Positions 30,633 through 43,320 of a stretch of 64,000 bases of DNA are shown here, piece by piece. Each line of letters opens with the position of its first letter. Positions within the stretch are counted from its first letter, which is position 1. The stretch lies in the NCBI GenBank assembly GCA_017654935.2, contig CM065680.1, positions 32,201,354 through 32,265,353 on the forward strand, read 5' to 3'. Under the pieces are notes generated by a model. That model had not been told where the DNA came from, did not search any database, and saw nothing but the letters and a program-made list of their open reading frames with translations. The stretch is from Phymorhynchus buccinoides (Eukaryota; Mollusca; Gastropoda; Neogastropoda; Raphitomidae). The position numbers and the translations under genes are program-made.

Positions 30633-32275
30633 ATGTTTTGGAAATATATAAACTCTAAACTCAAACTGTGTTCTGGGGTGGTTAGCTCTCTGAAGGATAA
30701 CCAAGATAATATTGTCACCGATGATCAGCGCAAAGCTAATGTCTTGAACGAGTTTTTTGCTAGCGTATTTACAAAGGAAAATACAGACAACTTACCACAA
30801 ACTGCTAATGAGGCCCCTGCATATAGTGCAGACATTGTTATAACAGTAGAAGCTGTGAAGAATAAACTGAAAAACGTGAATGTGAACAAGGCTCAGGGAC
30901 CAGACAAGATCCCAGCCAGAGTGCTCAAAGAGCTACATCAGGAACTAGCGATTCCTTTAACAATTTTATATAATAAAAGTTTAGAAATTGGGGAACTCCC
31001 ATCAGATTGGAAAACAGCTGAGGTCATTGCAATCTTCAAAAAGGGTACAAGAACTGACCCAGGTAACTATAGACCAGTGAGTCTGACGTGCATATTATGT
31101 AAGATTTTAGAACAGATTTTAGAAGCTGTTGTTAAACATATGGTAGATTTTAATCTGTTCACAGAATGTCAACATGGGTTCAGGACAGGGCGTTCTTGTA
31201 TGACCCAGTTGTTAGATGTGATGGACGATTTTACCCAACTTTTAGAGGACAAAGAGGCATTTGATATCATTTATTTAGATTTTAGAAAGGCCTTTGATTC
31301 TGTGCCGCACGAAAGGCTACTTCTTAAACTGGAAGCTTACGGGATAACAGGAAACATATTAACGTGGGTTAAAAACTTTCTGAAGGGAAGATCTCAAAGA
31401 GTGCGGGTGGGAACAAAACAGTCTTCTAGCACTGATGTTTTAAGTGGTATTCCCCAGGGTAGCATCCTGGGCCAGTACTTTTTACACTTTTTATAAATGA
31501 TCTCCCAGAAGACATACAAAGTGCATGCAGGATATTTGCAGATGATACTAAAGTGTATAATCGTTCCCAAAATTCAGATGTACTGCAAAACGATATTAAC
31601 AGACTCATAGAATGGTCAGAGAAGTGGAATCTATATTTTAACGCAGGAAAATGCAAGGTTATGCACGCGGGGTACAATAATCCAAATAAAGGATATGAAA
31701 TTACTCACGGCTCATCTAAGCATGTTTTAGATACTTGTACAGAGGAGAAGGACCTAGGGGTTATATTTGATTCAAAACTCAAATTTGATAGGCACATCAC
31801 AGCAGCGATAAATAAAGCCAGTAGGATGCTGGGCTTGATCAGAAGGAGTTTTAAAAACTTAAATAAAGAGGTGTTCATAAATCTTTACAAATGTTTAATA
31901 CGGCCTCATCTTGAGTATGGAAACATAATTTGGAATCCCTTTCTTAAACGACAGTCCAGTGCAATTGAGAAGGTACAGAGGACAGCAACCAAACTGATAA
32001 AATCCATTAAAAAAAAATTGGATTATGAGGACAGGCTACGTAAATTAGACTTGCCATCTTTAAAATACAGAAGACTAAGGGGAGATTTGATAAATGTTTA
32101 CAAGATTTTTCAAGGCACTGACAATACTAACAAAGGCTTGTTTCACTTGTCTAACGAAATAAGAACCCGTAATAGTGAACTTAAAATCCTAACCAGGTAC
32201 AGCAGAACTAACATTAGAAAACACTTTTTTTCTAACAGTCACCCAATATTGGAACAACCTCCCTGCACATACTAA
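30633..32275 (+). pseudogene. LINE A reverse-transcriptase ORF, frameshifted
   Basis: KAQGPDKIPARVLKEL, the YLDFRKAFDSVPHERLLLKL palm motif and GIPQGSILG lie in one frame to 31496. The FADDTK box lies in the next frame from about 31535, with CLIRPHLEYGN and NIRKHFFSN after it. A one-base change near 31477 and another near 32235 break it. Confidence 0.92.
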
Positions 32276-32581
32276 ACTGGCCTCAGATACTAACAAATTC
32301 AAAAACCTCCTAGACAGTGATCCAAAAATTGCCCTGTTAAAGTACATCCATGATTAGTGCATCAATATGGATGCTAAAAACCGCCACAGCAATTGCCAAA
32401 CTCTAACCAAAAGGAAGGACGCATTGAGAGGCTGCAAGGCCTGGTCGTCCAAATACCTGACCAATACCTGACCATTTGTGCCCGGGTTCTGGCTCGTATG
32501 ATTGAATGAAATACAAGTGGTAGTTTGCTATAAATGGCAGACAGAGAGAAATAGGGTTTTTACATGAAAATTACAAAACTT

Positions 32582-33676
32582 CCACTCTCATCAGTCTGAC
32601 CAAAGGGTTCAGAATTATTTGACACTTGTATTTTATTTACTCACAAAATCTGCATAAGATTATGCAGCAATAAGAATAAAGCAGCTCAATGGCGCCAAAA
32701 CAAAATATGAATGAAAAAACAATGAAATCCGAAAGGATTTACAAGACTTTTGTCTTTCTAGAAGGTTAGCCCCAAGCCGGAAGGGTCACTAATTGTCCAG
32801 TGTCTGGGGTTCCAGTTATTGGTCTTGGCACTGTCTTAGGGACTTAGCTGTGTTGAAGTTCGTCCGTAGGGATCGGCGAGTGCTGGGGTGACTTGGCTTG
32901 CTCTGGTGTAGAGTAGCTCCCAGTCGTTCCGGATTCTGGGTGCGGTGGCGTCTTTGCGACGTCCCCGTCTTGCAGTTTGTGAGTCAGGGATAAGCGTCCT
33001 GACCACGATGCCCTGCTGATAATCACAGGAAAAGGTGGTTGTAGATCTCTACGGCTTAGAGACAAGGGGCTTCAGCCGGCAGGGAATTAGTGGATCCCAA
33101 CCGGCTAGAAGGCTGCCCTTGTACAATAGCACTAATCCAAATAACCTGAATTTCAGTTGTCAAACTGAAATAACACATGACATGTGTACTGGAATCAACT
33201 GTTATGATTCAGTAACACAAGTCAGCAAACATCACTCTCAGTCCAACACTTGGAAAGGAATGTTATCAAAAGTTGCAAGGTTGCAACCCAGGGATCCCCT
33301 ACTAATAATATACAAAGGTGTTAGTAGGACTGGAATCCGGTTCTTGTCTTAAAAGAGTTAAAGTCAAAAACACACACACAAACATAATAAGTGCACATAA
33401 TTAGAACATGTTTACCAATTTTTTTCACTGACACATCTACTCCTTATTCATCATTAAACATAGGATCTAGATCAAAAATAGAATCAAGCAAAAACAAATC
33501 TCAATCACTTATTTTACACAACTGTCTTATATATACTCACGAGTTAGGCTAATAGGACTGGCTGGGAGAGAGGTTGATTCTGCAATGTTGCTTCAGCCAG
33601 GTTTTTTAGTCTTGTGAGATAATAAAATACAAGTGTCAAATAATCCTGAACCCTTTGGTCAGACTGATGAGAGTGG
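32582..33676. mobile_element. 1095-bp TIR element of unknown class
   Basis: The ends are ~64-bp inverted repeats starting CCACTCTCATCAGTCTGACC, identical except for a few bases. Immediate flanks show no target duplication. The interior has GC-rich parts (32770-33060) but no convincing ORF. It is probably non-autonomous. Confidence 0.8.
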
Positions 33677-34044
33677 GAGAGAATATTTAGGCGGTTCATC
33701 TTTCCACTACCCATCTCCCTTTAATTTTAAACACCCGAGGGCCTATGATTGGTTAGTCGTAGTCGACAAGTCACAAGATGACGCGATAGTCATGCGTTTA
33801 TTACATCATCATCACATGCCTAAAATTCCGATCCTGCCTACTTGATCGGGAAAGGAGATACGGGGAACAAAGGGAGACTGCCAATGTGGGAGTCGCCAGA
33901 GGAAAAACCGGGGTTCAAAGAGATAGCGCTTCAGAATCGGCGACCTGTTTGATGTCGGGGGGTGTATGGTAGAAAGGGAGAAAGCGGGGCGTGCGTTCCA
34001 CCTTGTCACAGGCACTATAGGCTATTTTGTTTAGCGTTTTGCCC
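33677..34044. other. no feature seen
   Basis: Ordinary sequence; the short open frames do not resemble known proteins. Confidence 0.4.
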
Positions 34045-34680
34045 TCTAAATATGTTTTTGATTTTTATTTGGTTTGGCTTCATTCACTGATGACTACTAA
34101 GGCATCTGTGTTTTATTCCTTTAAATCTGTATATTAACTGAATACATTTTGTTTTGGAAAAACTTGTCTGATATTTTTGAATGAATTTAATGACTTTGCA
34201 TTAACTGCTTCATCGGGAAGGTTATTCCATGCATTTATTACTCTGTTAGTAAAAAAGGTTTTGTGCTAGTCTGGTGTTAGTATCTTTTTTTGTACAGCTT
34301 AAAGTTATGGCCACGGGTTCTATCACCCTCACAAAGAGTTAGTAGGCTGTTAGTAGTGGAATAATCGTATAAATGGTGACATATTTTATAAACTTCAATC
34401 ATATCACCCCTGAGCCTTCTATACTCTAGGCTAGGTATCCGCAGATAAATAAGTCTTTCCTCATAGGTCATATCATTTGTACCAACAATCTTTTTTGTAA
34501 ATCTCCTCTGAACTCCCTCTAGCATATCAATGTGTTTTCTCAAATGTGGATACCATACAGGATTTCCATACTCTAACATAGGTCTCACCAAAGCCTTAAA
34601 TAAAGGAATCATTATAACTTTTGATTTGTTAGTAATAGTGCTAACAGTCTTGCCTGGATACTGCGAAACAAAGGTCTATG
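34045..34680 (-). mobile_element. LINE family C 3' fragment
   Basis: The minus strand reads LFKALVRPMLEYGNPVWYPH, DMLEGVQRRFTKKIVG and YLRIPSLEYRRLRGDMIEVY, then after a frameshift TNRVINAWNNLPDEAVNAKS. It is distinct from families A and B, though related in this region. Confidence 0.9.
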
Positions 34681-34842
34681 GTCCATAAATATGCATCTTC
34701 ACACACACACACAACTGGAGATAGGCGTAAATAGAATTTTCGTTCTTTTTTTTAAAGGAAGCATTGCGCAACCTCTTCTTCTTCTTCTCGCATATAGCAT
34801 CCCTCCTCAAGTCTTCTTCTCAAGTCTTTCCTAACCCAACGA

Positions 34843-35955
34843 AAGATGAAAGTGGTACTGGAAGGCGAAACCTCAGAGGAAGTGGTGGTGGAATCGAGCG
34901 TTCCTCAAGGCACAGTCCTGGGCCCGTTATTGTTCCTGTGCCACCTAAATGACCTGCCGGACAGTGTAAAATCAACTGTGAGGTTATTTGCCGACGACTG
35001 TCTCCTCTATCGAGAGATAAACTTCCAGGACCACATCACGCTACAGGAAGATCTCCCAAAATTTGAGAACTGGGCCAAAACATGGGGAATGCGCTTTAAT
35101 GCATCCAAGTGCACCATCCTCCCCATCAGGCAGAAATCCAACTACCTGTACAGACTAGATGGCCTCCCCCTGCAACATGTCCAACAGAGCCAGTATCTAG
35201 GAGTTCAACTATCAGCGGACATGAAATGGACCACACACATCAACCAAACCTGCAAGAAAGCTGGGATTTCTGCGCAGAAATCCGCCGGATAAACTGCCCC
35301 CTAGAGAGCAGACGCCTTGCCTACATCTCACTAGTCAGACCAAGACTAGAATATGCTGCAACAGTGTGGGATCCATACAACAAACAGGACGTGGACAGGT
35401 TGGAGCGAATTCAGAGACAGGCAGCCCAAAGACTACAAGTCTAGGAATCCGGGCTGCGTGTCGAAGATGCTGGCAGACTTGGGCCTACCATCACTTGAAG
35501 AACAGCGGAGCAAGCAGCGGCTAAACCTGCTGTACAAGATAGCTGAAGGTCAAATTCTAGCATTGCCTTCTGAGGTCTTCCTAACCCCAGTTGCCTCTGA
35601 CCGCCATAGGATCAGACCGACACACTTCACGGATTGTACAAGTAATAACATCATGAAAATACAAGCATTATGTAATTCCCGTGGCTTCAAAGTAAGATCT
35701 TGCCACACAGAACAGTACAAGAACTTCTTCGTAAGGACAGTAGTGGAGTGGAATCAGCAAACCGACGCCTCCATCGCAGCAGGCCTTGCCAGTGCAGCAT
35801 CACCAGCACCAGGGGCCTGCTCCAAAGAAAGACTAAATTAGGGAGTAGGGGCCATAGATCAGAGTAGTGGTAAACGAAGGGCAAGAGCTGTACCGGTCGG
35901 GGCTTGTCCTCGGTGAGCGCTATGCTATCCGGAGAGGTCTTGCCTAGATGCCGCC
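34843..35955 (+). mobile_element. LINE family B, 5'-truncated, frameshifted
   Basis: VPQGTVLGPLLFLCHLNDLP, RLFADDCLLYREI and YLGVQLSADMKWTTHI lie in frame 1 to about 35290. SLVRPRLEYAATVWDPYNKQ lies in another frame, and LADLGLPSLEEQRSKQRLNL to CSKERLN in a third. The 3' UTR matches 28018-28130. Confidence 0.92.
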
Positions 35956-35976
35956 AAAAAAAGGTCTATGGCCCAT

Positions 35977-36073
35977 TGTCTTACTGTCATACCATCAGGA
36001 CAGTAACATTTTAACTCACTGTCATACCACCAGGACAGTATTTTAAACACTGTCATACCATCAGGACAGTACA
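35977..36073. repeat. three tandem palindromic units
   Basis: 'actgtcatacca(t/c)caggacagt' occurs three times about 35-40 bp apart. Each unit is itself an imperfect palindrome (ACTGTC...GACAGT). Confidence 0.9.
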
Positions 36074-36599
36074 AGTTTTTAAACTCGCAAAGCGCTCTCC
36101 CCTTTCCGTTGAGTAATAGCCTTCATTATCAAATACAGATGTCACTTATAGTCTTTTCAGACGGCGTGACCAATATGTTTGAAGATGCTCTACAAATACC
36201 ATCTAGGCCTGGTTGAAATAAACTCGGCCTACTTGCCAACTCCAACAGGCACTAAAAATCCAACAAGGCGCAAACTTTTTTTGGCACACAAAACCATCAA
36301 AAAGATGATGGCGGTTGTCTACTGCAAGAAGAACTAGGCCTATAGATACAAAAAAGATACTAGACCTAACACCAGACCCTGAACAAACGCCCCCACCCGT
36401 CCCTTCATCCCCATTTGTGTTTCTTTACCCCAGTAGTTAGGGATTTGTTTGTCCGTTTGGTTGGGGCCTGGGCACTGCCTAATGGAGTGTCTAGGGTCAG
36501 CTAGTTCCCAGCTTCCTGGGGGCGAACGTGAAAATTAGTAGCTGCCGGCAGCTCCCTGTAAATATCCCCATCCTTGTCCAGAAATAGGAATTTTTATTT

Positions 36600-36755
36600 T
36601 GTTTGCTGCATCTTATATTTTTCTACTGGACCCAAGTAGCTGATTTTTGTCTTTGCTTTTTTGTCCCTTCTCTCCTGCTTTTTTCTTTGGTCACCCCCTA
36701 AAGTGTGTGCATTTACTTCTATAAAAAGAAGCTGGCCACCACCACAGAAGACTAG
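36600..36755 (+). repeat. dispersed repeat tail, copy 2 of 2
   Basis: Second copy of the tail at 28255-28400: 'tcaccccctaaagtg', 'catttacttct', 'aaaagaagctggcc', 'accaccacagaagac'. Confidence 0.65.
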
Positions 36756-36794
36756 CACAAAACTGGGTGGGTTTTTTTTTTTTTACTAAGTGAT

Positions 36795-37137
36795 AGTGGA
36801 ACCTCCCTTATAAGACCTTCAAATATCATCCAAAATGAGTCTTAAAGGGAGGGGTCTTATAAGGGAGGTACTTTTAATAATAATACTTACAAAGAAGGGC
36901 AACATTAAGTAGGTCTTATATGGGAGGGAGTCTTATAATATAATAGGAGGTCTTATAAGCATGGAATAACCTTCCTGATGAAGCAGTCAATAAATTCGTT
37001 CAAAAATGTTTTTCAAAACAAAATGTATTCAGTAAATATACAAATTTAAAACTAATTTTAAAAAAGACTCGATTTTGTATCTAATTTTCTTCCTACTTCT
37101 TTGGTGACCTGGGAGGTCTTAAAAGGGAGGTTCCACT
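36795..37137. mobile_element. GGAACCTCCC-type TIR element with a LINE C fragment inside
   Basis: The left end AGTGGAACCTCCCTTATAAG mirrors the right end 'cttaaaagggaggttccact'. Several internal 'gtcttataagggagg' motifs are present. 36958-37050 is a piece of LINE C (AWNNLPDEAVN). A relative lies at 42370-42820. Confidence 0.75.
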
Positions 37138-38367
37138 GTAAATGCATGGAATAACCTTCCTGATGAAGCAGTCAATGCATGACCTTCGTTTTCTTTTTTC
37201 AATATCGGCAAAATCTTCAACCTGATGAAGTAGGCCGATTGACAAGAAGTGTGAACCAAAAACGAGTGTCATTAGCACAGCGCATAGCATAGTTCGACAT
37301 AATTCTGGGTACTGGGTGTAATACAGTACACACGAAGTCCTGCTGGGTGCAGTCGGAAGGGCAGCGCAGTCTACCTCCTTCACTATGGGTGTTGGTTGGC
37401 TTGGCATGCAGACAGGGCGACTTGAATGATCTCTGCAGTGTTGGCCTTTGAGTCAACAAGACCGCTGATGCCCAGTGGATCGTTTTGCAGTTCCATCTAC
37501 TGGGAGGAAATTACCCGGCTGCAGACTGTTCGACTAGACCGTGTTGATGACACCAGCTCCCTGGTATGGAGCAGGTTGCCCGGTGGTCCTGAAGACCTTT
37601 GAGGAGAGGGTTGCTCACCAACACCAAGAAAGTGATCACAGGAGACCAATGACAACCTTGGGCTGTCTCACAATGCTTCAGTCTCCTGCCGCCACACCGA
37701 TGCTGACTTCATCTCCAGCATCATACACAGAAACATCACGACTTGGACTCTGTCCGAATGCTCCTTAACAGATGGCAAACCCGTATGTTCAAGGGTCCGC
37801 AACAATTCCACGACAGCTGCTACATCTCGACCTCTGTCTCATTTTCATTTACAGGAAGACCAAGTCTTCACGAACATTGTCCTTAAGAGGCAACGCCTAA
37901 TAGGACATGAACCTCACCATCAACCAGGCATGGGAATTAGAGAAGACTGAAAATTGGGGTCAGGAAGCAGGCATAGGAACAAGGAATAAAAACAACTGAA
38001 AATCGTGTGTGTTGGGATACAGCCCCCAGAAAATGAAGCTTCTTCAGTTATCTAAGCCTTAAAAACAGTATTAGAGATAAGACTGATATATTTAGTTCAT
38101 TTTGCATTCATTTATAACCAATAACTTAAGTTTTACTCATTGGGCTTCTTTTTTTCCCTCATAAATGTCCTCTAGGACCATCAAAAAAGCTGAAACTTAC
38201 AAAAAAAAGACTGAAGAGGACCATCAAAAAAGCTGAAATCAGCCAAAAGACTGACAATTCCCATGCCTGATCAACCCATAGTTTGGCACTTTAGGTTTGA
38301 CAGCCTTTTGCCTGCTGTGTTGTCTGGTTTCTCTTCTCTTATTGTAAACTTAATATTACATTGAAGA
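37138..38367. other. no gene recognised; minor repeat scraps
   Basis: 37143-37178 repeats the LINE C scrap seen at 36958. 37200-37900 is more GC-rich and may be an old transposon. Near 38170-38260 a ~45-bp segment (ccatcaaaaaagctgaaa...agactga) is duplicated. Confidence 0.4.
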
Positions 38368-38442
38368 TATATAAATAAAGTAACAAAATCTGAATTCTGC
38401 GTTAAATTTTGGGGGTGCGTTTTATAGTCCGTAAAATACGGT
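38368..38442 (-). repeat. ACGGTATTTTACGGAC repeat family, copy 1
   Basis: Read on the minus strand: TACCGTATTTTACGGACTAT, then aaaacgcaccccc and a 'cagaattcagattttgtta' block. Related blocks occur at 41440-41510, 51112-51442 and 52890-52970. Confidence 0.7.
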
Positions 38443-39397
38443 AGTCTGTTGTGGAATATATGTGTAACTTACAAAACCTCATTTGATGTGTGGTGATTGA
38501 AGCACATTATACTCTCGATCTCTGTAAAGAAAATCATGTTACAAACCTTGTTTGTGGACTTTGAGAGGATAAAACATCAACAGAAGTCGATACGAATAAG
38601 TTGTTTTTTCATTCTGTAAATATTTGGGTTTCTGAAACACCCAGTCAACAACTTTTAAACCCATGCAGGTTATACTTTTATCTTAATGGACAACTTTACT
38701 CAGAGTTATAAACAAAATTTATTTGAATTAAATTTTGTGGTGTATGGGTATCACCCAAAGAACATTTCAACCTTTTCTAGCTTTAGGCTTTCATTTTGGT
38801 GTTGGGAGGTGTGCGCTTTGTAGTTTATATTACTTTATTATAATTTCATTTCTGATAAACTGAAACATTAAATGCACAAAAAACAATCAAACAAAAATTA
38901 CACCACCATCTTTTATTCAGACATATACCACACATTCATAATTGCATACAAGCCAGGAATATTCTCTGAAGGTTTTTTTCATCCACACCAGTCCGTCCAG
39001 AAACAAACACTACATAATAAAAGTTCACACTAAAATGGAACAAGTCCAAATGTTTCAGTGACTTGAAAGCAAACCAGATGCTTTCAGACATAAGCATTTT
39101 AAAGTCATCATAAACAATCAGGTACAGAATGTGTTGAATCACATGAATGATGATTTAAAGAAAAGCAATGGGCATTACAACTGCAGTTGTTTTTGTTTGT
39201 TTATGAAGGATGTCTAAAAAACACTCATTTGTTTTTCCTCATTCTGTTAGAATTATTCTTTTTGGTCAAAAATACTGGTAGCAGTGATTTCTAACCAAGT
39301 CTACTTTCGTTTATAAAATAAACAAAAAAAATCATCCAGTTTAAAAACTACAAATACACACACAAATGGAAAAAGGTGGTTCATTTTTATGGAAGTA
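38443..39397. other. no feature seen
   Basis: AT-rich intergenic sequence. Confidence 0.4.
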
Positions 39398-40369
39398 AAA
39401 TACCTTCAAGCATATGTAAAACTTTTGCGGACGATACCAAAATATACAATACTTCAAAAAATTCTAAAACAATTCAACATGACATTGACAGACTAATAAA
39501 CTGGACAGAGAAATGGAATTTGTATTTTAATGATAGTAAATGTAAGGTGATGCATTTAGGAAAGAATAATCCAAGTTGCAATTATGAAATTTCACATGGT
39601 ACTGACAAACATATTTTAAAAACTTGCAAAGAGGAATAGGATCTTGGAGTCATCTTTGACTCTGGATTGACATTTGATAACCACATTAATACGGCTATTG
39701 GTAAAGGCAACAAAATGCTGGGCCTAATTAGAAGAAGTTTTATTGGGTTAGATAATATAGTATTTTTAAAACTATATAAAAGTTTGGTCAGACCTCATCT
39801 AGAGTATGGAAATCAGGTCTGGAGTCCGTTTTTAAAAAGGCAATCGGCAGCATTAGAAAGGGTCCAAAGACGAGCAACAAAATTGATTAAAGGCGTTAGT
39901 CACCTTGATTACGAACACAGACTAAGAAAGTTGAAATTACCATCTCTGAAATACAGAAGAATTCGTGGGGATCTGATAAATACATACAAAATTTTTCAGT
40001 GATAACAATACATGTACTAATAAATTTTTGTTCCAACTAACAACTGACTCAAGAACCCGTAACAGTGATTTAAAAATACTAACCCAGTATAGCCGAACTA
40101 ATATTAGAAATTTTTTATTTTCTAACAGAGTAACAAAGTTTTGGAATACTCTTCCTGCACATATTAAACGAGCACAGAATCTAACACAATTCAAAAACCT
40201 CCTTGGTGGATACACCAACATATCAAAACTACAATACGAGCATGACTAAAAGGCAGATTTGCCGAAAACAAAATACAAAAACCTCTCAGCTGTGCAAAAG
40301 TTCAAACAAAAATGACAGGACAGTGAAGAGGCCGCGAGGCCTAATGTCCTAACTACCTGACCTGACCTG
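39398..40369 (+). mobile_element. LINE family A, 5'-truncated, two defects
   Basis: Starts at the catalytic box (TFADDTKIYNTS) and runs through SLVRPHLEYGNQVWSPFLKR to ISKLQYEHD and a 3' UTR ending CCTGACCTGA. A stop follows TCKEE at 39637-39639, and a deletion near 40002 shifts the frame. It is nearly identical over the shared part to 7932-8528, so both are young members of one subfamily. Confidence 0.93.
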
Positions 40370-40818
40370 AGGACTAAAATTATTTGAAGCTAAAACATTA
40401 TACTCCATGCTTCCCTTTTCAACCAAGTAGAAAAAAATAATAAAAGGTAAAAATAAAAGCTGAAGCAGGATTAAATTTAGCATTACTAAGAATAAATGAG
40501 AACAAAGAAAACCATTAAAATAAAACAAGGTACATAATGCTCATTTTACTACCACTTAGTACAAAATTATCATTAAGACCATTAATAACATCAAACTCTA
40601 CACAAAGTTTTCATTCAGAACATTAGTAACCTCACATTATAGTAAAACTAAGTTTTATATGTACATATACACACAACTATATACAACTTCCCATGCAATC
40701 TGTACACCAGTATTCACGTCAATGTGTAGAGTATCTCTTGTTGAAATTCTTGATGTAAACCTGAGCATTCTTTTAAACTAACGAAATGGATCTTCCTAGC
40801 CACCAAACCAGTGTATAA

Positions 40819-41100
40819 ACAAGGGTGCTTCTGGGAAATTTCAAAAATCCTGCAAGGCAGGGGTCCAGGGGCCACCCAGGCGAAGTGCAGGGACAGCGCC
40901 CCTTCTGGGGGTTCCGGGGAGCAATGCCCCCTGGAAGCTGAAGGGAAACAAGTTTCCAATGTAATTGACAGGCTCTCGTTGCACTTTCATGACCTTGATA
41001 ACCCGCAAAATGCATCTTCTCAAAATCCAGTGACGCCGGCTCCAGGTAATAAAAAAAAAATCCTGAACTTCAGGACATACTGGACAAAAAAATCCTGAAA
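40819..41100. repeat. GC-rich dispersed repeat, copy 2
   Basis: 'aatcctgcaaggcaggggtccaggggcc', 'gcgccccttctgggg' and 'ccctggaagctgaaggg' follow the order seen in the other copies. Confidence 0.65.
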
Positions 41101-41544
41101 GCAGGGCATCAAATACAAGTGAACCCCACAGAGTATTTGGTATCCAAACAGTACGAAATTTCTCCTTGAGAGATAAAGTGATTTTTTAGGTTTTAGTTTT
41201 TCTTGTAAAGGAAAAAAAAAGCCAACTTGCTCATCAGTTTTAACAGAAAAGCATGTGTTTTGAGGTTTCAGTTGACAGTTTTTCTTCAATCTTGAAAAGG
41301 AAAAAGAAAGCCAACTTGCTAATCAGTTTTGACAGAAAAGCATGTGATGGGCAAAGGTGTAGGCATTTTAGAAATGGCAATGAAAACAGGACGGAACAAG
41401 AAAACTAGAGTCCACTTTTCTTTTCAATCTGTACTACTTAAATTCAGTATTTTACGGACTAATATAACATATATTATAACTATAAGGCGATACTTTTTCC
41501 CCCAGACAGACCATCAAAGTACTTTTTAACTCATTCCAAATCCA

Positions 41545-41690
41545 GCTGCATGGATGCAACTCACGAAAAACAAAAAACAGGGTCCACCAAGGCCCCTGGC
41601 ATGGTACAGGGGCAGAGCCCCTATTGGGGTGTCAGAAGCTGAAGAAAAAGCAAAATCATACTCAATTTGAAGCTTAGTCCAGGCTTGTAA
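41545..41690. repeat. GC-rich dispersed repeat, copy 3
   Basis: 'ggatgcaactcacgaaaaac', 'ggcccctggcatggtacagg', 'gcagagcccctattgggg' and 'agaagctgaag'. Confidence 0.65.
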
Positions 41691-42369
41691 AGTGAGAATT
41701 CAACACTTTATTCCCCTTAAACTTTTAATCAAATATTTTGGGGTGGTCAAAATTTTGAAAAACAGGCGCCAGCCGCCTCGTATTTGAGGCAGTAAAAAAT
41801 AAAAAACAAACAAAACACATGGCAAAGATCCCTGGACTTACACATTTTATTTAATTTTGATTAAACTTAACAAGCCTGCTGGCGCGACCTTGCTCAGTTG
41901 TAATCTTGTATCCATGGAATTACATCAGACAAAATGCATGATCAAGACACGCTTCTGATAAGCATGAAATTTAAGTCTTTTTTTTTAATCATCAAACAAA
42001 GGGAAAAGCCCATGCAACACAGGTGAATATGTAATGTCACAACATAGTTTTCTTTTCAAATGTATTCTAGGCATTCACCATCATTGAAATATGATTTTTA
42101 ACAAGACAGTGGGAACAATTTACCATCAAATTACATTTTGTTGATCTTTTTTTATATTTATCTATAATAAATGGATTGTGATGTACAAAGTCAAAGTGAA
42201 GTGGGATAAATTTTCAATATTCTGGAATGTTGATCCCAATAATGCTGTAATCTGTTTGTTTTGCTATTGACAAAATTCATTTGCGTCACATGAATATTTT
42301 GACTTACACTGTTACAGCAAAGGTATACATTAAATTGGATATATATGTAGAACAATGATAATATATATT

Positions 42370-42820
42370 GTGAAGCCTCCTTATTAAGACCTTGAAAATT
42401 CAGCCCAAGAAGTCTTTATAGGGAGGTGGACACCGACACTCAGTAGTCCAGATATGAAGGGGACAAAAATCGGTAAAAAAGTTTTGGGTCACATCTTAGA
42501 GGGAGTTTTAACCCCTTCCATGCCCAGTCCATGTCTACTATGTTGTGTGTGATGTCATAGTCCTGGAATGATGGCTTTTGGTTACCCTCTTTAACACCCT
42601 ATAACTTCTTCATTTTTTGTAGTAGAGCAATAAATTATATATCAAAAGAAAGGTATGTAAATGCTAATATATTAAAATCTTTGGACAAGTTTAGTCAGGA
42701 AAGACATATCTAGACCATTTTCTCAGATTGGGTCTAAGAGGTCTTTTAAATTTTATCATAAGAAAATCGATAATTTCTGTTTTCCTTTGGCAGTGAAGGG
42801 GTTAATAGGGATGTTCCACT
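42370..42820. mobile_element. GGAACCTCCC-type TIR element carrying a nested TTAA MITE
   Basis: The left end 'gtgaagcctccttattaagacc' and right end 'agggatgttccac' match the element at 36795-37137 in diverged form. The interior is interrupted by the MITE at 42508-42805. Confidence 0.65.
42508..42805. mobile_element. TTAA-flanked MITE, nested copy
   Basis: Begins TTAACCCCTTCCATGCC and ends TTGGCAGTGAAGGGGTTAA. Same family as 14234-14463 and 22045-22324. Confidence 0.75.
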
Positions 42821-42926
42821 GTAATAAATAAAAAATAAGTTGTAACTTACACATATTACGTGTTTCATGAAGTTAATTTAAATGTAGTACACAGAAATAT
42901 AATATATCAGCGTCATAACAAACAGC

Positions 42927-43312
42927 GGTAAAGGTCAAGATGTGCCACCCCCCCTACCTATCTCGGTGAATTCTATTTTTCCGTTATTGCCTTTCTTACC
43001 ATACATAAAGCTGTATTTTAGGAACATTTTTAGCTAATAACCTTTTTGGAATACTAACCCTAACCCTACCCCCCACTCTATAAGACGGAAAAACGCAACG
43101 AACCACAACTGACAAATCGCGGTGTACTGCAGTACATAGTGGGGGGTAGGGTTAGGTTTAGGGCTAGGGTTAGGGTTACCGTTAGTATTCCAAAAAGGTT
43201 ATTAGCTGAATATGTTCCTAAAATACAGCTTTATGTATGGTAAGAAAGGCAAAAACGGAAAAATAGAATTAACTGAGAAATGCAGGGGGGGTGGCACATC
43301 TTTACCTTTGCC
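42927..43312. mobile_element. palindromic DNA transposon with telomere-like arms, copy 2 (opposite orientation)
   Basis: Flanked by an exact 8-bp repeat CAAACAGC (42919-42926 and 43313-43320). The arms match 11109-11507, while the unique centre (…gtactgcagtacatag…) is reverse-complemented relative to copy 1. It includes TTAGGG-like repeats in both arms. Confidence 0.85.
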
Positions 43313-43320
43313 CAAACAGC

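Larger units (their letters stand above)
29540..32480 (+). mobile_element. LINE family A, long copy with endonuclease and reverse transcriptase, broken
   Basis: 29550-30125 covers part of an AP-type endonuclease (MGDFNFPNIDWEG; DLILVNDTQIVSD). 30633-32275 covers the reverse transcriptase. The 3' UTR ends 'gaggctgcaaggcctggtcgtcc' and 'acctgacc'. Frames shift at about 29683, 30114, 30244, 30500, 31480 and 32235. The 5' end is missing. Confidence 0.93.
40370..42369. other. intergenic, repeat-rich, no gene
   Basis: Holds GC-rich repeat copies at 40819-41100 and 41545-41690, a ~60-bp near-duplicate ('agccaacttgct', 'atcagttttgacagaaaagcatgtg') at 41220-41275 and 41308-41350, and an ACGGTATTTT-type scrap at 41440-41510. 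Confidence 0.5.

Noticed and set aside
37217..37768. Possible exons in a GC-richer intergenic patch
   Set aside because: The frames overlap on both strands, no splice-phase chain can be built, and no family is recognisable.
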